A DNA stretch of 64,000 bases. It comes from Halorussus limi. GTDB lineage: Archaea; Halobacteriota; Halobacteria; Halobacteriales; Haladaptataceae. Positions 26,804 through 37,456 of the stretch are shown here, one piece after another. Position 1 is the first letter of the stretch; every line of letters begins with the position of its first letter. The stretch covers positions 1,727,626 to 1,791,625 of the forward strand of contig NZ_CP096659.1 in the NCBI RefSeq assembly GCF_023238205.1, in the 5' to 3' direction. Both the position numbers and the translations under genes were made by a program. The notes below the pieces were generated by a model, which saw only the letters and a program-made list of their open reading frames with translations, did not search any database and was not told where the DNA came from.

Positions 26804-27262
26804 ATGTCGGAGACAGAGGGTCGCTCGTCGGCCGACGACGAGAGCGGCGACGGCGCGACGGCGACCAGTCGCGTCCGCGCGCTCGGACGGGTGAAACCCC
26901 TCCTGCTCGTCGCGGTCGGCGGGTTCGCCGGTGCGACTCTCCGCCACGCGGTCGCGGGAGCGCTCCCCGGCGGCTTTCTGTGGGGCACGCTCGCGGTCAA
27001 CGTCGCGGGGAGTTTCGCGCTCGGCGTCCTCCTCTTCGAGGCGAAGGTGGCGGGCCGACTCGGTGCGGAGACTCGCCTCGTCCTCGGCACGGGTTTCCTC
27101 TCGTCGTTCACGACCTACAGCACCTTCGCGCTCCAGACCGCCGCCCTGTCGCCGGGTTGGGCGGTCGTCAACGTCGGCGCGAACTACGCGCTCGGCTTCC
27201 TCGCGGCGGTGGCCGGCCGGATTGCCGTCCGCTCGCTCGCCGCGCCGGGGGTGACCGGATGA
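26804..27262 (+). CDS. crcB1: CrcB/Fluc fluoride channel, subunit 1
   Basis: A four-helix CrcB channel. I start at ATG 26804 (152 residues); a GTG at 26750 would add 18 residues and overlap the ATPase stop. Family motifs are GGFAGATLRH, GTLAVNVAGSFALG and GTGFLSSFTTYSTFA. It exports toxic fluoride passively as a dual-topology or heteromeric dimer. The stop overlaps the start of crcB2 by four bases. Confidence 0.9.
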   Translation: MSETEGRSSADDESGDGATATSRVRALGRVKPLLLVAVGGFAGATLRHAVAGALPGGFLWGTLAVNVAGSFALGVLLFEAKVAGRLGAETRLVLGTGFLSSFTTYSTFALQTAALSPGWAVVNVGANYALGFLAAVAGRIAVRSLAAPGVTG

Positions 27263-27606
27263 ACTCCGTCCTGCTGGTCGGGACCGGCGGCGTCCTCGGC
27301 GCGCTCTCGCGGTTCGCTGTCGGGTCGCTGGTCGCCGACGGCATCCGGGATACGCTCGCAGTGAACCTCCTCGGGAGCTTCGCATTGGGCGCGCTGACCG
27401 CTGTCCTCGCCGCCGACGCCACGCTGTTGACTCTGTTCGGGACCGGATTCTGCGGCGCGTTCACGACGTTTTCGAGTTTCGCGGTCGAGACCGTCGAACT
27501 GTTCGAGACCGGCGCGCGACGTGAGGCGGTCGCGAACGCGGCGGCGAATCTGGTCGGGGCGCTCCTCGCGGTCGGACTCGGCGGTTGGCTGGCGACTGCG
27601 CTGTGA
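27259..27606 (+). CDS. crcB2: CrcB/Fluc fluoride channel, subunit 2
   Basis: A 115-residue four-helix protein with GGVLGALSRFAVG, DTLAVNLLGSFALG and GTGFCGAFTTFSSFA. Two adjacent, overlapping crcB genes usually encode a heterodimeric fluoride channel in which each subunit has a fixed, opposite topology. Confidence 0.92.
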   Translation: MNSVLLVGTGGVLGALSRFAVGSLVADGIRDTLAVNLLGSFALGALTAVLAADATLLTLFGTGFCGAFTTFSSFAVETVELFETGARREAVANAAANLVGALLAVGLGGWLATAL

Positions 27607-27613
27607 CTCGGGT

Positions 27614-27805
27614 CTACTCGACGAGGTCCCAGATCCACAGTCCGACGCCGAGACCGACGAGAAGTATACCGAGCGTCGTAGTGATGGGGTCGGGGATGAA
27701 GACGAGGAGTACTCCGAGGACGACGAGTACCGGTATCAGCTCTTCGTGCAGGAAACTGTCACTCTCTTCGGTTGACTTGTCGACTTCGGACACCCCTCGA
27801 CCCAC
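27614..27805 (-). CDS. small membrane protein
   Basis: A 63-residue protein. An acidic N-terminus (VDKSTEESDSFLHEE) is followed by two hydrophobic helices (IPVLVVLGVLLVFIP and TLGILLVGLGVGLWIWDLVE). No known motif. It converges on crcB2 with a gap of only seven bases. Confidence 0.72.
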   Translation of the reverse strand: MGRGVSEVDKSTEESDSFLHEELIPVLVVLGVLLVFIPDPITTTLGILLVGLGVGLWIWDLVE

Positions 27806-27888
27806 GAGGCGCTCGAAGTTACGATTTCGGGCAGTCCGTCGAAATATCGGTCGCTGGTGAGAACGGAGTCGTACAGACGTCTCTCGAA

Positions 27889-27995
27889 GTTTCGTTCGTC
27901 GGAGAAAGCGCCCGAGGCGGGATTTGAACCCGCGTCACGACCGTGACAGGGTCGTATGATGGGCCACTACACCACCCGGGCTTCCGAGTGCATTC
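27889..27995. repeat. 107-base repeat, copy A (contains tRNA-Asp)
   Basis: This block matches 28579-28685 with only two differences, both in the sequence after the tRNA 3' end. The match extends about 20 bases beyond the tRNA 3' end and 14 bases beyond its 5' end, so the duplicated unit is larger than the tRNA gene. Confidence 0.88.
27909..27981 (-). tRNA. tRNA-Asp (anticodon GTC), copy 2
   Basis: Minus-strand cloverleaf with acceptor GCCCGGG/CTCGGGC (one G-T pair), anticodon loop CTGTCAC with GTC, and T-arm GGTTCAAATCC. Discriminator G, CCA not encoded. Identical to the tRNA at 28599-28671. Confidence 0.96.
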
Positions 27996-28070
27996 TCTCT
28001 TTCCGGCCGGGCTTATTAATGGGTGTCGGTTTCGACGTCCATTGGTAGAATCTGCCGTACGCAGAGGGCG

Positions 28071-28490
28071 TCACTCGAACCGATTCGACAGCGCGTATTC
28101 GCTCGCCCAGTTGATTCTCGACTTAGGGACCTTCGGATGGTGATCCTCGACACGTAACCGCATCTCGCCGCTCCCAGTCGCCTCGATGGGGACCCAGTAC
28201 ACGGAATCCGTATCGGGTGAGTACACTGCATAGGCGTCTATCTCGTCGGGAGTGTAGTCCGCGTCGACTCGGCCTTCCGAGTCCGTGGTCGAACTGTAGA
28301 GGTTGAATCTAACCGTACCATCGACCCAACTACCCGTCTTGCACTGGACGCGATAGCGTCTCGTCCTGTCGTCCACGACGAGGTCGTAGCGGTCGCTGTC
28401 TCCGAACGGGACCGAAACCGAGACGCCGGCTTGCATCAGTCTGCCAAGAATCGTCGCTTCCGTCTCGTCACCCTTTCGCGATGGGTTCAT
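28071..28490 (-). CDS. PD-(D/E)XK nuclease of the group I intron-associated type
   Basis: A 139-residue protein. The nuclease core shows D36 in DRYDLVVDD and Q49-x-K51 in YRVQCKTGSW, the pattern of the small family related to intron-associated PD-(D/E)XK endonucleases. The N-terminal helix KGDETEATILGRLMQ precedes it and aromatic-rich strands follow. It sits exactly between two identical tRNA-Asp genes, so it may be a selfish or resolving nuclease that travels with the tRNA repeat. Confidence 0.82.
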   Translation of the reverse strand: MNPSRKGDETEATILGRLMQAGVSVSVPFGDSDRYDLVVDDRTRRYRVQCKTGSWVDGTVRFNLYSSTTDSEGRVDADYTPDEIDAYAVYSPDTDSVYWVPIEATGSGEMRLRVEDHHPKVPKSRINWASEYALSNRFE

Positions 28491-28578
28491 CGTTCGGCAC
28501 GAGATGTGCCGTCATCCTACTTGAATCTCGACTGCTATCCGCTGGCACTAACCCCTAGGTGCGAAGAAGTTGCTCACA

Positions 28579-28685
28579 GTTTTGTTCGTCAGAGAAAGCG
28601 CCCGAGGCGGGATTTGAACCCGCGTCACGACCGTGACAGGGTCGTATGATGGGCCACTACACCACCCGGGCTTCCGAGTGCATTC
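28579..28685. repeat. 107-base repeat, copy B (contains tRNA-Asp)
   Basis: Direct repeat of 27889-27995 at a distance of exactly 690 bases, in the same orientation. Confidence 0.88.
28599..28671 (-). tRNA. tRNA-Asp (anticodon GTC), copy 1
   Basis: Identical to the tRNA-Asp at 27909-27981, including the 73-base length, anticodon loop and discriminator. Both look functional. Confidence 0.96.
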
Positions 28686-28788
28686 CTCCGTTGTCCCCGG
28701 TTAGACTTAAGGCTTCTCAAACGGTTTCGGTGCGGGACTCCCTCCCGGTGTCGCCGGATTCGGTCCGACCCCGCGTCGCCGCAAACAA

Positions 28789-28795
28789 TTTATAT
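28789..28795 (+). promoter_or_regulatory. TATA box, probable RNA polymerase operon promoter
   Basis: TTTATAT lies about 170 bases before rpoH, which would leave a long 5' leader with a CCCC/GGGG hairpin at about 28828-28841. A second weaker box (TCTTAAATG, 28881-28889) is nearer. This region between tRNA-Asp and rpoH has no gene. Confidence 0.5.
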
Positions 28796-28963
28796 CTCCG
28801 CGAAGTGGGTGGGAATCGTAGGCACTCCCCTCGATTGGGGTGGGGTCGAACAGCTAGCGGTGCGAGAACTACTTAGCAAGTCTTAAATGAACTCACTGTG
28901 TAAAGCCCTGTAGTATCTCGTGATAGCCATTTCTCCCTCTGCGCAGACAACCCATCGCCACAC

Positions 28964-29191
28964 ATGGTAGACGTAAGCCAACACGACATGGTTCCGGACC
29001 ACAGCGTCGTCGACGACGAGGAGTTAGACGGCGTACTGGAGGAGTACGACATCAAAACGACCGACTTACCGAAAATCAAACGCACCGACCCCGCGCTCCC
29101 CGACGACGCGGAGGTCGGTGACGTGATCAAGATCGTGCGCGATTCCCGAACGACAGACAGTGCGACAATATACCGACTCGTCGTAGAATAA
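28964..29191 (+). CDS. rpoH: RNA polymerase subunit H (Rpo5)
   Basis: A 75-residue subunit with the archaeal H/RPB5 C-terminal sequence [19 protein letters not shown] and [20 protein letters not shown]. It forms part of the polymerase lower jaw. First gene of the rpo operon, two bases before rpoB''. Confidence 0.96.
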   Translation: MVDVSQHDMVPDHSVVDDEELDGVLEEYDIKTTDLPKIKRTDPALPDDAEVGDVIKIVRDSRTTDSATIYRLVVE

Positions 29192-29193
29192 TA

Positions 29194-30759
29194 ATGAACA
29201 GAGAAGACCGACGCGAGATTTCCCGAGAGTACTTCTCGAAGGAACGACTCGCAGAACACCACTACCGCTCGTTCAACAGCTTCCTCAATCGCGGCATGCA
29301 GCAGGTCGTCGACGAGAAGGGGACCGTCGACACCGACATCGGCGACAAGGAAGACGAGGAACCGGTCCACGTCGAACTGGGTGACGTTCGTATCGTCACG
29401 CCACGCGTGCGTGAGGCGGACGGGAGCGAGGAACTCCTCTACCCCCAAGAGGCCCGCCTCCGCAACATCACCTACGCCGCGCCCGTCTTCATGGAGATGT
29501 CCATCGTCAAGGGCGAGGGCGAGGACGAGCGCGTCGTGGACGCGACCGAGACCAAGGTGGGCCGGATGCCCATCATGGTCGGCTCCGAGAAGTGTAACAT
29601 CGCCGGATTCTCCGACGAGGAACTCATCGAAATCGGCGAGGACCCCGCCGACCCCGGCGGCTACTTCATCGTCAACGGCTCCGAGCGCGTCCTGATGACG
29701 AGCGAGGACCTCGCGCCCAACAAGATTCTCGCGGAGTACGACACCAAGTACGGCGACGAGATTCAGGTCGCCAAGACGTTCAGCCAGCGCCGGGGCTACC
29801 GCGCGCTGGTGCTGGTCGAGCGGACCCGCGACGGTCTGCTCGAAGTGTCGTTCCCCTCGGTCTCGGGGAGCGTCAACTTCGTGACGCTGGTCCGGGCGCT
29901 CGGACTGGAGTCCGACGAGGAGATCGTCCACCGGGTCTCCGACGACCCCGAGGTGGTGAAGTTCATGCTGGAGAACCTCGAAGAGGCGGAGGTCCAGACC
30001 GAGGAGGAGGCCATCGAGTCTCTCGGGAAGCGAGTCGCCTCCGGACAGGGCAAGAACTACCAGCTCAAGCGCGCCAACTACGTCATCGACCGCTACCTCC
30101 TTCCCCACCTCCACGAGGAGGGCGTCGAGGAGGAGGACGTGCGCATCAACAAGGCGTACTACCTCTGTCGGATGGCCGAGGCCTGCTTCGAGTTGGCGCT
30201 CGACCGGCGCGAACCCGACGACAAGGACCACTACGCCAACAAGCGCCTGAAGGTCTCGGGCGACCTGATGAAGGACCTGTTCCGGACCGCGCTGAACAAG
30301 CTGGCCCGGGACGTGAAGTACCAGTTGGAGCGGGCGAACATGCGGAACCGCCAACTGTCGGTCAACACCGTGGTCCGGTCGGACGTACTGACCGAGCGCC
30401 TCGAACACCCCATCGCGACGGGGAACTGGGTCGGCGGCCGCTCGGGCGTCTCCCAACTGGTCGACCGCACGGACTTCATGGGGGTCCTCTCGCACCTCCG
30501 ACGGCTCCGCTCGCCGCTCTCGCGGAGCCAGCCTCACTTCGAGGCGCGTGACCTCCACGCGACCCAGTGGGGTCGCATCTGTCCCTCCGAGACCCCGGAG
30601 GGGCCGAACTGTGGACTGGTGAAGAACTTCGCGCAGGCGATGGAGCTCTCCCAGAACATCGAGAACGAACAGGGACTGAAACGAGAACTGGCGTCGATGG
30701 GTGTCGAAGGCATCCCCGGAATCGAAGGCGTCGAACCAACTGCAAGCGCAGACGACTAA
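29194..30759 (+). CDS. rpoB2: RNA polymerase subunit B'' (N-terminal half of Rpo2)
   Basis: A 521-residue protein covering the N-terminal half of the second-largest subunit (protrusion, lobe, fork). It contains [20 protein letters not shown] and the fork region [15 protein letters not shown] near the C-terminus. The split in B'' and B' is typical of haloarchaea. The coding end lies one base before the ATG of rpoB'. Confidence 0.97.
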   Translation: MNREDRREISREYFSKERLAEHHYRSFNSFLNRGMQQVVDEKGTVDTDIGDKEDEEPVHVELGDVRIVTPRVREADGSEELLYPQEARLRNITYAAPVFMEMSIVKGEGEDERVVDATETKVGRMPIMVGSEKCNIAGFSDEELIEIGEDPADPGGYFIVNGSERVLMTSEDLAPNKILAEYDTKYGDEIQVAKTFSQRRGYRALVLVERTRDGLLEVSFPSVSGSVNFVTLVRALGLESDEEIVHRVSDDPEVVKFMLENLEEAEVQTEEEAIESLGKRVASGQGKNYQLKRANYVIDRYLLPHLHEEGVEEEDVRINKAYYLCRMAEACFELALDRREPDDKDHYANKRLKVSGDLMKDLFRTALNKLARDVKYQLERANMRNRQLSVNTVVRSDVLTERLEHPIATGNWVGGRSGVSQLVDRTDFMGVLSHLRRLRSPLSRSQPHFEARDLHATQWGRICPSETPEGPNCGLVKNFAQAMELSQNIENEQGLKRELASMGVEGIPGIEGVEPTASADD

Positions 30760-30760
30760 C

Positions 30761-32587
30761 ATGAGTCAGGGACGAGAAGCGAAAGTATACGTGAACGGTA
30801 GTCTGGTCGGAACGCACCCCGACCCCGAACAGCTCGCAGAACAGGTCCGCCACGCGCGTCGCCGCGGCGACGTGAGCGAGATGGTCAACGTCTCGGTCAA
30901 AGAGCGGACACGCGAGGTCATCATCAACGCCGACGCCGGGCGCGCCCGGCGACCCCTGCTGGTCATCGAGGACGGCGAACCCCTCGTCACCGAGGAGGAG
31001 ATTGCGGCGGTCGAGAACGGCGACCTCGACTTCGACGACCTCGTGGAGCGCGGCAAGGTCGAGTTCATCGACGCCGAGGAGGAAGAGGACATCTACGTCG
31101 CGGTGGACGAGGACGACCTCACCGAGGACCACACCCACCTCGAAGTCGACCCGCAACTCATCTTCGGTATCGGTGCGGGCATGGTCCCGTACCCCGAACA
31201 CAACGCCTCGCCCCGGATTACGATGGGGTCGGGGATGATCAAGCAGTCGCTCGGGCTGCCGGCGGCCAACTACCGCATCCGGCCCGACACGCGCCAGCAC
31301 CTCCTGCACTACCCGCAGCTCTCGATGGTCAAGACCCAGACGACCGAGCAGATCGGGTACGACGACCGCCCGGCGGCCCAGAACTTCACGGTCGCCGTCA
31401 TGTCCTACGAGGGCTTCAACATCGAGGACGCGCTCGTCCTCAACGGTGGCTCCGTGGACCGCGCGCTGGCCCGCTCGCACTTCTTCCGGACGTACGAGGG
31501 CGAGGAACGGCGCTACCCCGGCGGACAGGAGGACCGCTTCGAGATTCCGAGCGACGACGTGCGCGGCGCGCGCGGTGAAGACGCGTACACCCACCTCGAC
31601 GACGACGGTCTGGTCAACCCCGAGACGCGCGTGGACGAGAACAGCGTCCTGCTCGGCAAGACCAGTCCACCCCGGTTCCTCGAAGAACCCGACGACATGG
31701 GCGGTCTCTCCCCGCAGAAGCGCCGGGAGACCTCCGTCACCATGCGCTCGGGCGAGTCCGGCGTCGTGGACACGGTCACGCTGATGGAGGGCGAGGACGG
31801 GTCGAAGCTCTCGAAGGTCTCGGTGCGCGACGAGCGGATTCCGGAACTCGGCGACAAGTTCGCGTCCCGGCACGGCCAGAAGGGCGTCGTCGGCCACATC
31901 GCGCCCCAGGAGGACATGCCGTTCACCGAGCAGGGCGTCGTGCCCGACCTCATCATCAACCCCCACGCCCTGCCGTCCCGGATGACGGTCGGCCACGTGC
32001 TGGAGATGATCGGCGGCAAAGTCGGTGCCCTCGAAGGGCGACGCGTGGACGGGACGCCGTTCACGGGCGAGGACGAGGAGGAACTCCGCGGCGGACTCGA
32101 AGAGCAGGGCTTCAAGTCCTCCGGGAAGGAGATCATGTACTCCGGCATCACCGGGGAGAAGATCGAGGCGGAGATCTTCATTGGCACCATTTTCTACCAG
32201 AAGCTCTACCACATGGTGTCGAACAAGCTCCACGCCCGCTCGCGCGGCCCGGTGCAGGTGCTCACGCGCCAACCCACCGAGGGTCGGGCCCGCGAGGGTG
32301 GTCTCCGCGTCGGGGAGATGGAGCGGGACGTGCTCATCGGGCACGGTGCCGCCCTGACCCTGAAGGAACGTCTGCTCGACGAGTCCGACCGCGAGTGGAT
32401 ATACGTCTGTGCCAACTGTGGCATGAGCGCGGTCGAGAACGTCGAGCAGAACCGCGTCTACTGCCCGAACTGCGACGAGGAGACGGACATCCACGAAATC
32501 GAGATGTCGTACGCGTTCAAGCTCCTGCTGGACGAGATGAAGGCGCTCGGCATCGCACCGCGACTAGAACTGGAGGACGCAGTCTAA
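30761..32587 (+). CDS. rpoB1: RNA polymerase subunit B' (C-terminal half of Rpo2)
   Basis: A 608-residue protein. The hybrid-binding/catalytic region [15 protein letters not shown] lies at ~364-378. The C-terminal zinc site is [10 protein letters not shown] with CPNCDEE. The ATG at 30761 directly follows the rpoB'' stop; an upstream in-frame extension would run inside rpoB'' and is not used. Confidence 0.97.
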   Translation: MSQGREAKVYVNGSLVGTHPDPEQLAEQVRHARRRGDVSEMVNVSVKERTREVIINADAGRARRPLLVIEDGEPLVTEEEIAAVENGDLDFDDLVERGKVEFIDAEEEEDIYVAVDEDDLTEDHTHLEVDPQLIFGIGAGMVPYPEHNASPRITMGSGMIKQSLGLPAANYRIRPDTRQHLLHYPQLSMVKTQTTEQIGYDDRPAAQNFTVAVMSYEGFNIEDALVLNGGSVDRALARSHFFRTYEGEERRYPGGQEDRFEIPSDDVRGARGEDAYTHLDDDGLVNPETRVDENSVLLGKTSPPRFLEEPDDMGGLSPQKRRETSVTMRSGESGVVDTVTLMEGEDGSKLSKVSVRDERIPELGDKFASRHGQKGVVGHIAPQEDMPFTEQGVVPDLIINPHALPSRMTVGHVLEMIGGKVGALEGRRVDGTPFTGEDEEELRGGLEEQGFKSSGKEIMYSGITGEKIEAEIFIGTIFYQKLYHMVSNKLHARSRGPVQVLTRQPTEGRAREGGLRVGEMERDVLIGHGAALTLKERLLDESDREWIYVCANCGMSAVENVEQNRVYCPNCDEETDIHEIEMSYAFKLLLDEMKALGIAPRLELEDAV

Positions 32588-32588
32588 C

Positions 32589-35504
32589 ATGTCAACAGGA
32601 CAAACACCCAAGGAGATCGGCGAGATCAGCTTCGGGCTGATGGACCCCGAGGAGTACCGAGAGATGTCGGCGACGAAGATAATCACCGCCGACACCTACG
32701 ACGACGACGGCTTCCCCATCGACATGGGGCTGATGGACCCGCGACTGGGCGTCATCGACCCCGGACTGGAGTGCAAGACCTGCGGCAAGCACTCGGGGTC
32801 GTGTAACGGCCACTTCGGTCACATCGAACTCGCCGCGCCCGTCATCCACGTCGGGTTCACGAAGCTCATCCGACGCCTGCTGCGCGGGACGTGTCGGAAC
32901 TGCTCGCGACTCCTGCTGACCGACGAGGAGAAGGAGAAGTACGAGTCCAAACTGACCCGGACCCGGGAACTCGGCAACGACCTCACCGACGTGACGAAGG
33001 CCGCCATCCGAGAGGCCCGCAAGAAGGACCGCTGTCCCTACTGCGGCGAGGTCCAGTACGACATCAACCACGAGAAGCCCACGACCTACTACGAGGTCCA
33101 GCAGGTCCTGACCAGCGAGTACTCCGAGCAGATCGCGTCCGCGATGCAGGGCGACGAGGAGGAGGACCGCGAACCGGTCGCTCCCCAAGAACTCGCCGAC
33201 CTGACCGACATCGACCTCTCGCGCATCAACGACATCATGTCGGGCGAGTTCCGGCCCCGCGAGGACGACCGGAAGGCCATCGAGAAGGCGCTCGACATCG
33301 ACCTCACCGAGGAGGACATGAACAAACTGATGCCCAGCGACATCCGGGACTGGTTCGAGGACATCCCGGACGAGGACGTCGAGACGCTCGGCATCAACTC
33401 CGAGCGCTCGCGCCCCGAGTGGATGATTCTGACGGTCCTGCCGGTCCCGCCGGTGACGGCCCGTCCGTCCATCACGCTCGACAACGGCCAGCGCTCCGAG
33501 GACGACCTGACTCACAAGCTGGTCGACATCATCCGCATCAACCAGCGGTTCATGGAGAACCGCGAGGCGGGTGCGCCCCAACTCATCATCGAGGACCTCT
33601 GGGAACTGCTCCAGTACCACGTCACGACGTTCATGGACAACGAGATTTCGGGCACGCCGCCCGCCCGACACCGCTCGGGGCGACCGCTCAAGACCCTCAG
33701 CCAGCGTCTGAAGGGCAAGGAAGGCCGCTTCCGCGGTAGCCTGTCCGGCAAGCGCGTCAACTTCTCGGCGCGTACCGTCATCTCGCCCGACCCGACCCTC
33801 TCGCTGAACGAGGTCGGCGTCCCCGAGCGCGTGGCCCGCGAGATGACCCAGACGATGAACGTCACCGAGCGCAACAAGGAGGAGGCCCGCCGCTACGTCG
33901 CCAACGGCCCGGAGGGTCACCCCGGCGCGAACTACGTCAAGCGGCCCGACGGCCGCCGCCTCAAGGTGACCGAGAAGAACTGCGAGGAACTGGCGACCAA
34001 GGTCGAGGCCGGATGGGAGGTCAACCGCCACATGGTCGACGGCGACATCGTCATCTTCAACCGCCAGCCGTCGCTCCACCGCATGTCCATCATGGCCCAC
34101 GAAGTGGTCGTGATGCCGTACAAGACGTTCCGGCTCAACACCGTCGTCTGTCCGCCGTACAACGCCGACTTCGACGGCGACGAGATGAACATGCACGCGC
34201 TCCAGAACGAGGAGGCCCGCGCGGAGGCCCGCGTCCTCATGCGCGTGCAGGAACAGATCCTCTCGCCGCGCTTCGGCGAGAACATCATCGGGGCGATTCA
34301 GGACCACATCTCCGGGATGTACCTCCTGACCAACGAGAACCCCCACTTCAACGAGACGCAGGCGCTCGACCTCCTGCGGGCGACCCGAATCGACGAACTC
34401 CCGGAGGCGTCGGGCACCGACGAGGACGGCGAACCCTACTGGACCGGACGGGACATCTTCTCGGAACTGCTCCCGAGCGACCTCAACATCGAGTTCACGG
34501 GCACCGTCGGCGACGACGTCATCATCGAGGACGGCCAACTCGTGGAAGGCACCATCGCCGAGGACGAGGTGGGCGAGTTCGGCGGGAAGATCGTAGACAC
34601 CATCACGAAGGTCTACGGCAACACCCGCTCGCGCATCTTCATCAACGAGGTCGCGGCGCTGGCGATGCGTTCCATCATGCACTTCGGGTTCTCCATCGGT
34701 ATCGACGACGAGTCGATTCCGGAGGAGGCCCAGAACCGAATCGACGAGGCCATGGACAACGCCTACGACCGGGTCGAGGAACTCATCGAGACCTACCAGA
34801 ACGGCGACCTCGAATCGCTCCCCGGCCGGACCGTCGACGAGACGCTGGAGATGAAGGTCATGCAGACGCTCGGCAAGGCGCGTGACTCCGCCGGTGACAT
34901 CGCCGAGGAACACTTCGCCGACGACAACCCGGCCGTGGTCATGGCCGAGTCCGGCGCGCGTGGGTCGATGCTCAACCTGACTCAGATGGCCGGCTGTGTC
35001 GGCCAACAGGCGGTTCGGGGCGAGCGCATCAACCGCGGTTACGAAGACCGCACCCTCAGTCACTACAAGCCAAACGACCTCTCGGCGGAGGCCCACGGCT
35101 TCGTGGAGCACTCCTACACGGGCGGACTCGACCCGCGGGAGTTCTTCTTCCACGCGATGGGTGGCCGCGAGGGCCTCGTGGACACCGCAGTCCGTACCTC
35201 CAAGTCCGGCTACCTTCAGCGACGGCTCATCAACGCGCTCTCCGAACTCGAAACCCAGTACGACGGCACGGTTCGGGACACCTCCGACACCATCGTCCAG
35301 TTCGAGTTCGGCGAGGACGGCACCAGTCCGGTGAAGGTCTCCTCGAACGAGGACACCGACATCGACGTGGACCAGATCGCAGACCGCATCCTCGAAGAGG
35401 AGTTCGGCAGCGACGAGCGCAGACAGGAGTTCCTCGGCGAGAAGAACCCGCCGACGAACCTCTCGGAACACGTCGACGCTCGGCAGGCCCAGAGCGACGA
35501 CTGA
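32589..35504 (+). CDS. rpoA1: RNA polymerase subunit A' (Rpo1N)
   Basis: A 971-residue subunit forming the clamp and active-site half of the largest subunit. It has the zinc site CKTCGKHSGSCNGHFGH (~58-74) and the catalytic magnesium motif NADFDGDEMN (~525). It begins one base after the rpoB' stop. Slightly longer than in non-halophiles because of an acidic C-terminal part. Confidence 0.97.
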   Translation: MSTGQTPKEIGEISFGLMDPEEYREMSATKIITADTYDDDGFPIDMGLMDPRLGVIDPGLECKTCGKHSGSCNGHFGHIELAAPVIHVGFTKLIRRLLRGTCRNCSRLLLTDEEKEKYESKLTRTRELGNDLTDVTKAAIREARKKDRCPYCGEVQYDINHEKPTTYYEVQQVLTSEYSEQIASAMQGDEEEDREPVAPQELADLTDIDLSRINDIMSGEFRPREDDRKAIEKALDIDLTEEDMNKLMPSDIRDWFEDIPDEDVETLGINSERSRPEWMILTVLPVPPVTARPSITLDNGQRSEDDLTHKLVDIIRINQRFMENREAGAPQLIIEDLWELLQYHVTTFMDNEISGTPPARHRSGRPLKTLSQRLKGKEGRFRGSLSGKRVNFSARTVISPDPTLSLNEVGVPERVAREMTQTMNVTERNKEEARRYVANGPEGHPGANYVKRPDGRRLKVTEKNCEELATKVEAGWEVNRHMVDGDIVIFNRQPSLHRMSIMAHEVVVMPYKTFRLNTVVCPPYNADFDGDEMNMHALQNEEARAEARVLMRVQEQILSPRFGENIIGAIQDHISGMYLLTNENPHFNETQALDLLRATRIDELPEASGTDEDGEPYWTGRDIFSELLPSDLNIEFTGTVGDDVIIEDGQLVEGTIAEDEVGEFGGKIVDTITKVYGNTRSRIFINEVAALAMRSIMHFGFSIGIDDESIPEEAQNRIDEAMDNAYDRVEELIETYQNGDLESLPGRTVDETLEMKVMQTLGKARDSAGDIAEEHFADDNPAVVMAESGARGSMLNLTQMAGCVGQQAVRGERINRGYEDRTLSHYKPNDLSAEAHGFVEHSYTGGLDPREFFFHAMGGREGLVDTAVRTSKSGYLQRRLINALSELETQYDGTVRDTSDTIVQFEFGEDGTSPVKVSSNEDTDIDVDQIADRILEEEFGSDERRQEFLGEKNPPTNLSEHVDARQAQSDD

Positions 35505-35555
35505 CGCCACCGCTTTCCGACCAACACGACCAACCAATCCGCGCCCACGCCACAC

Positions 35556-36740
35556 ATGACAGAATACGACGTATCCGAGGACATCGAGGCCGTCGTCGAG
35601 GACACTGACCTCCCGCGACGGCTCAAAGACGAGGTGTACAGCACCGTGGAAGCCCGCGACGCCACCGCCGAGCAGGCCGACCAGATAGCCCGCGCAGTCG
35701 AGAACCGGTATCTCGACACCCGCGTCGACCCGCTCGACCCCGTCGGGACGGTTTCGGCCCAGTCCATCGGTGAGCCGGGAACCCAGATGACGATGAACAC
35801 GTTCCACTACGCGGGCGTGGCGGAAATCGACGTGACGCAGGGGCTTCCCCGACTCATCGAACTGGTGGACGCCCGGAAGACCCCCGACACGCCGATGATG
35901 ACGGTACATCTGGAGGACGAGTACGCCACCGACCGCGAGAAGGCCCACGAGGTCGTCTGGCAGATAGAGTCGACCCGGATTCTGGCGCTCGGTGACATCT
36001 CGACCAACGTCGCCGACATGGTCGTCTCCATCGACCTCAACGAGGACACCCTCGAAGAGCGCATGATAACCCCCGACGAAATCTCGGGCATCATCCAGGA
36101 CGAACTCGGCGTCGAGACCACCCAGCAGGGCACCGTCATCGAGTTCGGCCCCGAACAGCCGAGCTACCGCGACCTGCTCCAACTGGTCGAACAGCTCCGC
36201 GACATCGTCTTCAAGGGCATCGAGGACATCACCCGCGTCGTCATCCGGAAGGAGCAACTCGACGAGGGCGAGCAGTTCGTCCTCTACACCGAGGGGTCGG
36301 CGTTCGGCGACGTCATCGAAATCGAGGGCGTCGACGCCTCCCGGACCACCACGAACAACATCCACGAGATTCACAAGAACCTCGGCATCGAGGCGGCCCG
36401 CGAGTCCATCATCGAGGAGACGATGAACACGCTCGAAGAGCAGGGCCTCGACGACGTGAACATCCGCCACCTGATGCTGGTCGCCGACATCATGACCAAC
36501 CGCGGCGAAATCGAGTCCATCGGTCGCCACGGCATCTCCGGGAGCAAGGAGTCGGTCCTCGCGCGTGCGGCGTTCGAGGTCACGGTCAATCACCTGCTCG
36601 ACGCCGCCATCCACGGCGAAGTGGACGACCTCAACGGCGTCACCGAGAACGTCATCGTCGGCAAGCCCATCAAGCTCGGGACCGGCGACGTGGACCTCCG
36701 CATGGGGTCGTCGAGCGCCGAACCCGAAGCCTCGGACTGA
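35556..36740 (+). CDS. rpoA2: RNA polymerase subunit A'' (Rpo1C)
   Basis: A 394-residue subunit completing the largest subunit. [20 protein letters not shown] is the trigger-loop/bridge-helix region and [19 protein letters not shown] is the conserved C-terminal end. No intein or intron is seen. The 51-base gap after rpoA' is the widest inside the operon. nusA follows after two bases. Confidence 0.97.
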   Translation: MTEYDVSEDIEAVVEDTDLPRRLKDEVYSTVEARDATAEQADQIARAVENRYLDTRVDPLDPVGTVSAQSIGEPGTQMTMNTFHYAGVAEIDVTQGLPRLIELVDARKTPDTPMMTVHLEDEYATDREKAHEVVWQIESTRILALGDISTNVADMVVSIDLNEDTLEERMITPDEISGIIQDELGVETTQQGTVIEFGPEQPSYRDLLQLVEQLRDIVFKGIEDITRVVIRKEQLDEGEQFVLYTEGSAFGDVIEIEGVDASRTTTNNIHEIHKNLGIEAARESIIEETMNTLEEQGLDDVNIRHLMLVADIMTNRGEIESIGRHGISGSKESVLARAAFEVTVNHLLDAAIHGEVDDLNGVTENVIVGKPIKLGTGDVDLRMGSSSAEPEASD

Positions 36741-36742
36741 GC

Positions 36743-37180
36743 ATGGTCGTCACGCTCTCGGACACGGCCCGGCAGTTCATCGCCCTCTTCGAGGACGAGA
36801 CGGGCGCGACCGCCCGCGACTGCGTCGTCTTCGAGGACGGCGACGACGGCGAGGAGCGCGTCGTCTTCCTCGTCAAGCCCGGCGACATGGGCAGAGCAAT
36901 CGGGTCGGGCGGCGAGACGGTCCGGGCGGTCGAGTCCCAGTTGGACCGCGAAATCGTGCTGGTCGAGGACGCCGACACGCCCGAGGCGTTCGTGGCCAAC
37001 GCGCTCGCGCCCGCGGCGGTGTACAACGTCACCGTCAGCGAGGGCGACGAGACTATCGCCTACGCCGAAGTGGACTCCGAGGATACCGGCGTCGCCATCG
37101 GCGAGGGCGGACGGAACATCCTCGCGGCCGAGAAGTTGGCCAAGCGCCACTACGACATCGACGACATCCAGTTGGCGTAG
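36743..37180 (+). CDS. nusA: NusA-like transcription factor (KH domains)
   Basis: A 145-residue archaeal NusA consisting of two KH domains with GDMGRAIGSGGETVRAVE and GVAIGEGGRNILAAEK. It lacks the bacterial N-terminal polymerase-binding and S1 domains. It closes the rpo operon. In many haloarchaea rps12 follows directly, but here about 3.1 kb intervene. Confidence 0.95.
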   Translation: MVVTLSDTARQFIALFEDETGATARDCVVFEDGDDGEERVVFLVKPGDMGRAIGSGGETVRAVESQLDREIVLVEDADTPEAFVANALAPAAVYNVTVSEGDETIAYAEVDSEDTGVAIGEGGRNILAAEKLAKRHYDIDDIQLA

Positions 37181-37370
37181 CCCACTCTCGCCGAGAGCTG
37201 ATTTTCCTCTTTCGCGGACCTTCGTTCGAACACGACTTCTCGACGCGGAGCGAATCGTATCAGCGCATTGTCTGGACTCGCGCCTGTCGTCTCGCGTCGC
37301 TTCGCGTCTGACTCGCCGATACGGCGGCCGCGGGGCGCGATGGCGGCGCGCTCGCGTCCTCTCGTTGAGA

Positions 37371-37397
37371 GCTACGCGCCGAAATTTTAGGCGTAGC
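37371..37397 (+). terminator. hairpin between nusA and the inserted module
   Basis: GCTACGC and GCGTAGC are 7-base inverted arms with a 13-base loop containing AAATTTTA. It may terminate the rpo operon; the AT-rich loop could also be part of a promoter for the next gene. Confidence 0.45.
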
Positions 37398-37456
37398 GCC
37401 GCCGTTCCCGAGGGGAAACCCTTCATTGTTCGCCGTAGCCCGTCCGTACGCTGAGT

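Noticed and set aside
30701..30760. Upstream extension of rpoB' into rpoB''.
   Set aside because: It would read the end of rpoB'' in another frame. The ATG at 30761 matches the conserved N-terminus.
32592..36614. Very long open frame (about 1,340 codons) antisense to rpoA' and rpoA''.
   Set aside because: The sense strand encodes the complete, unmistakable polymerase subunits. The antisense frame is open only because of high GC and biased third positions; it has no motifs.
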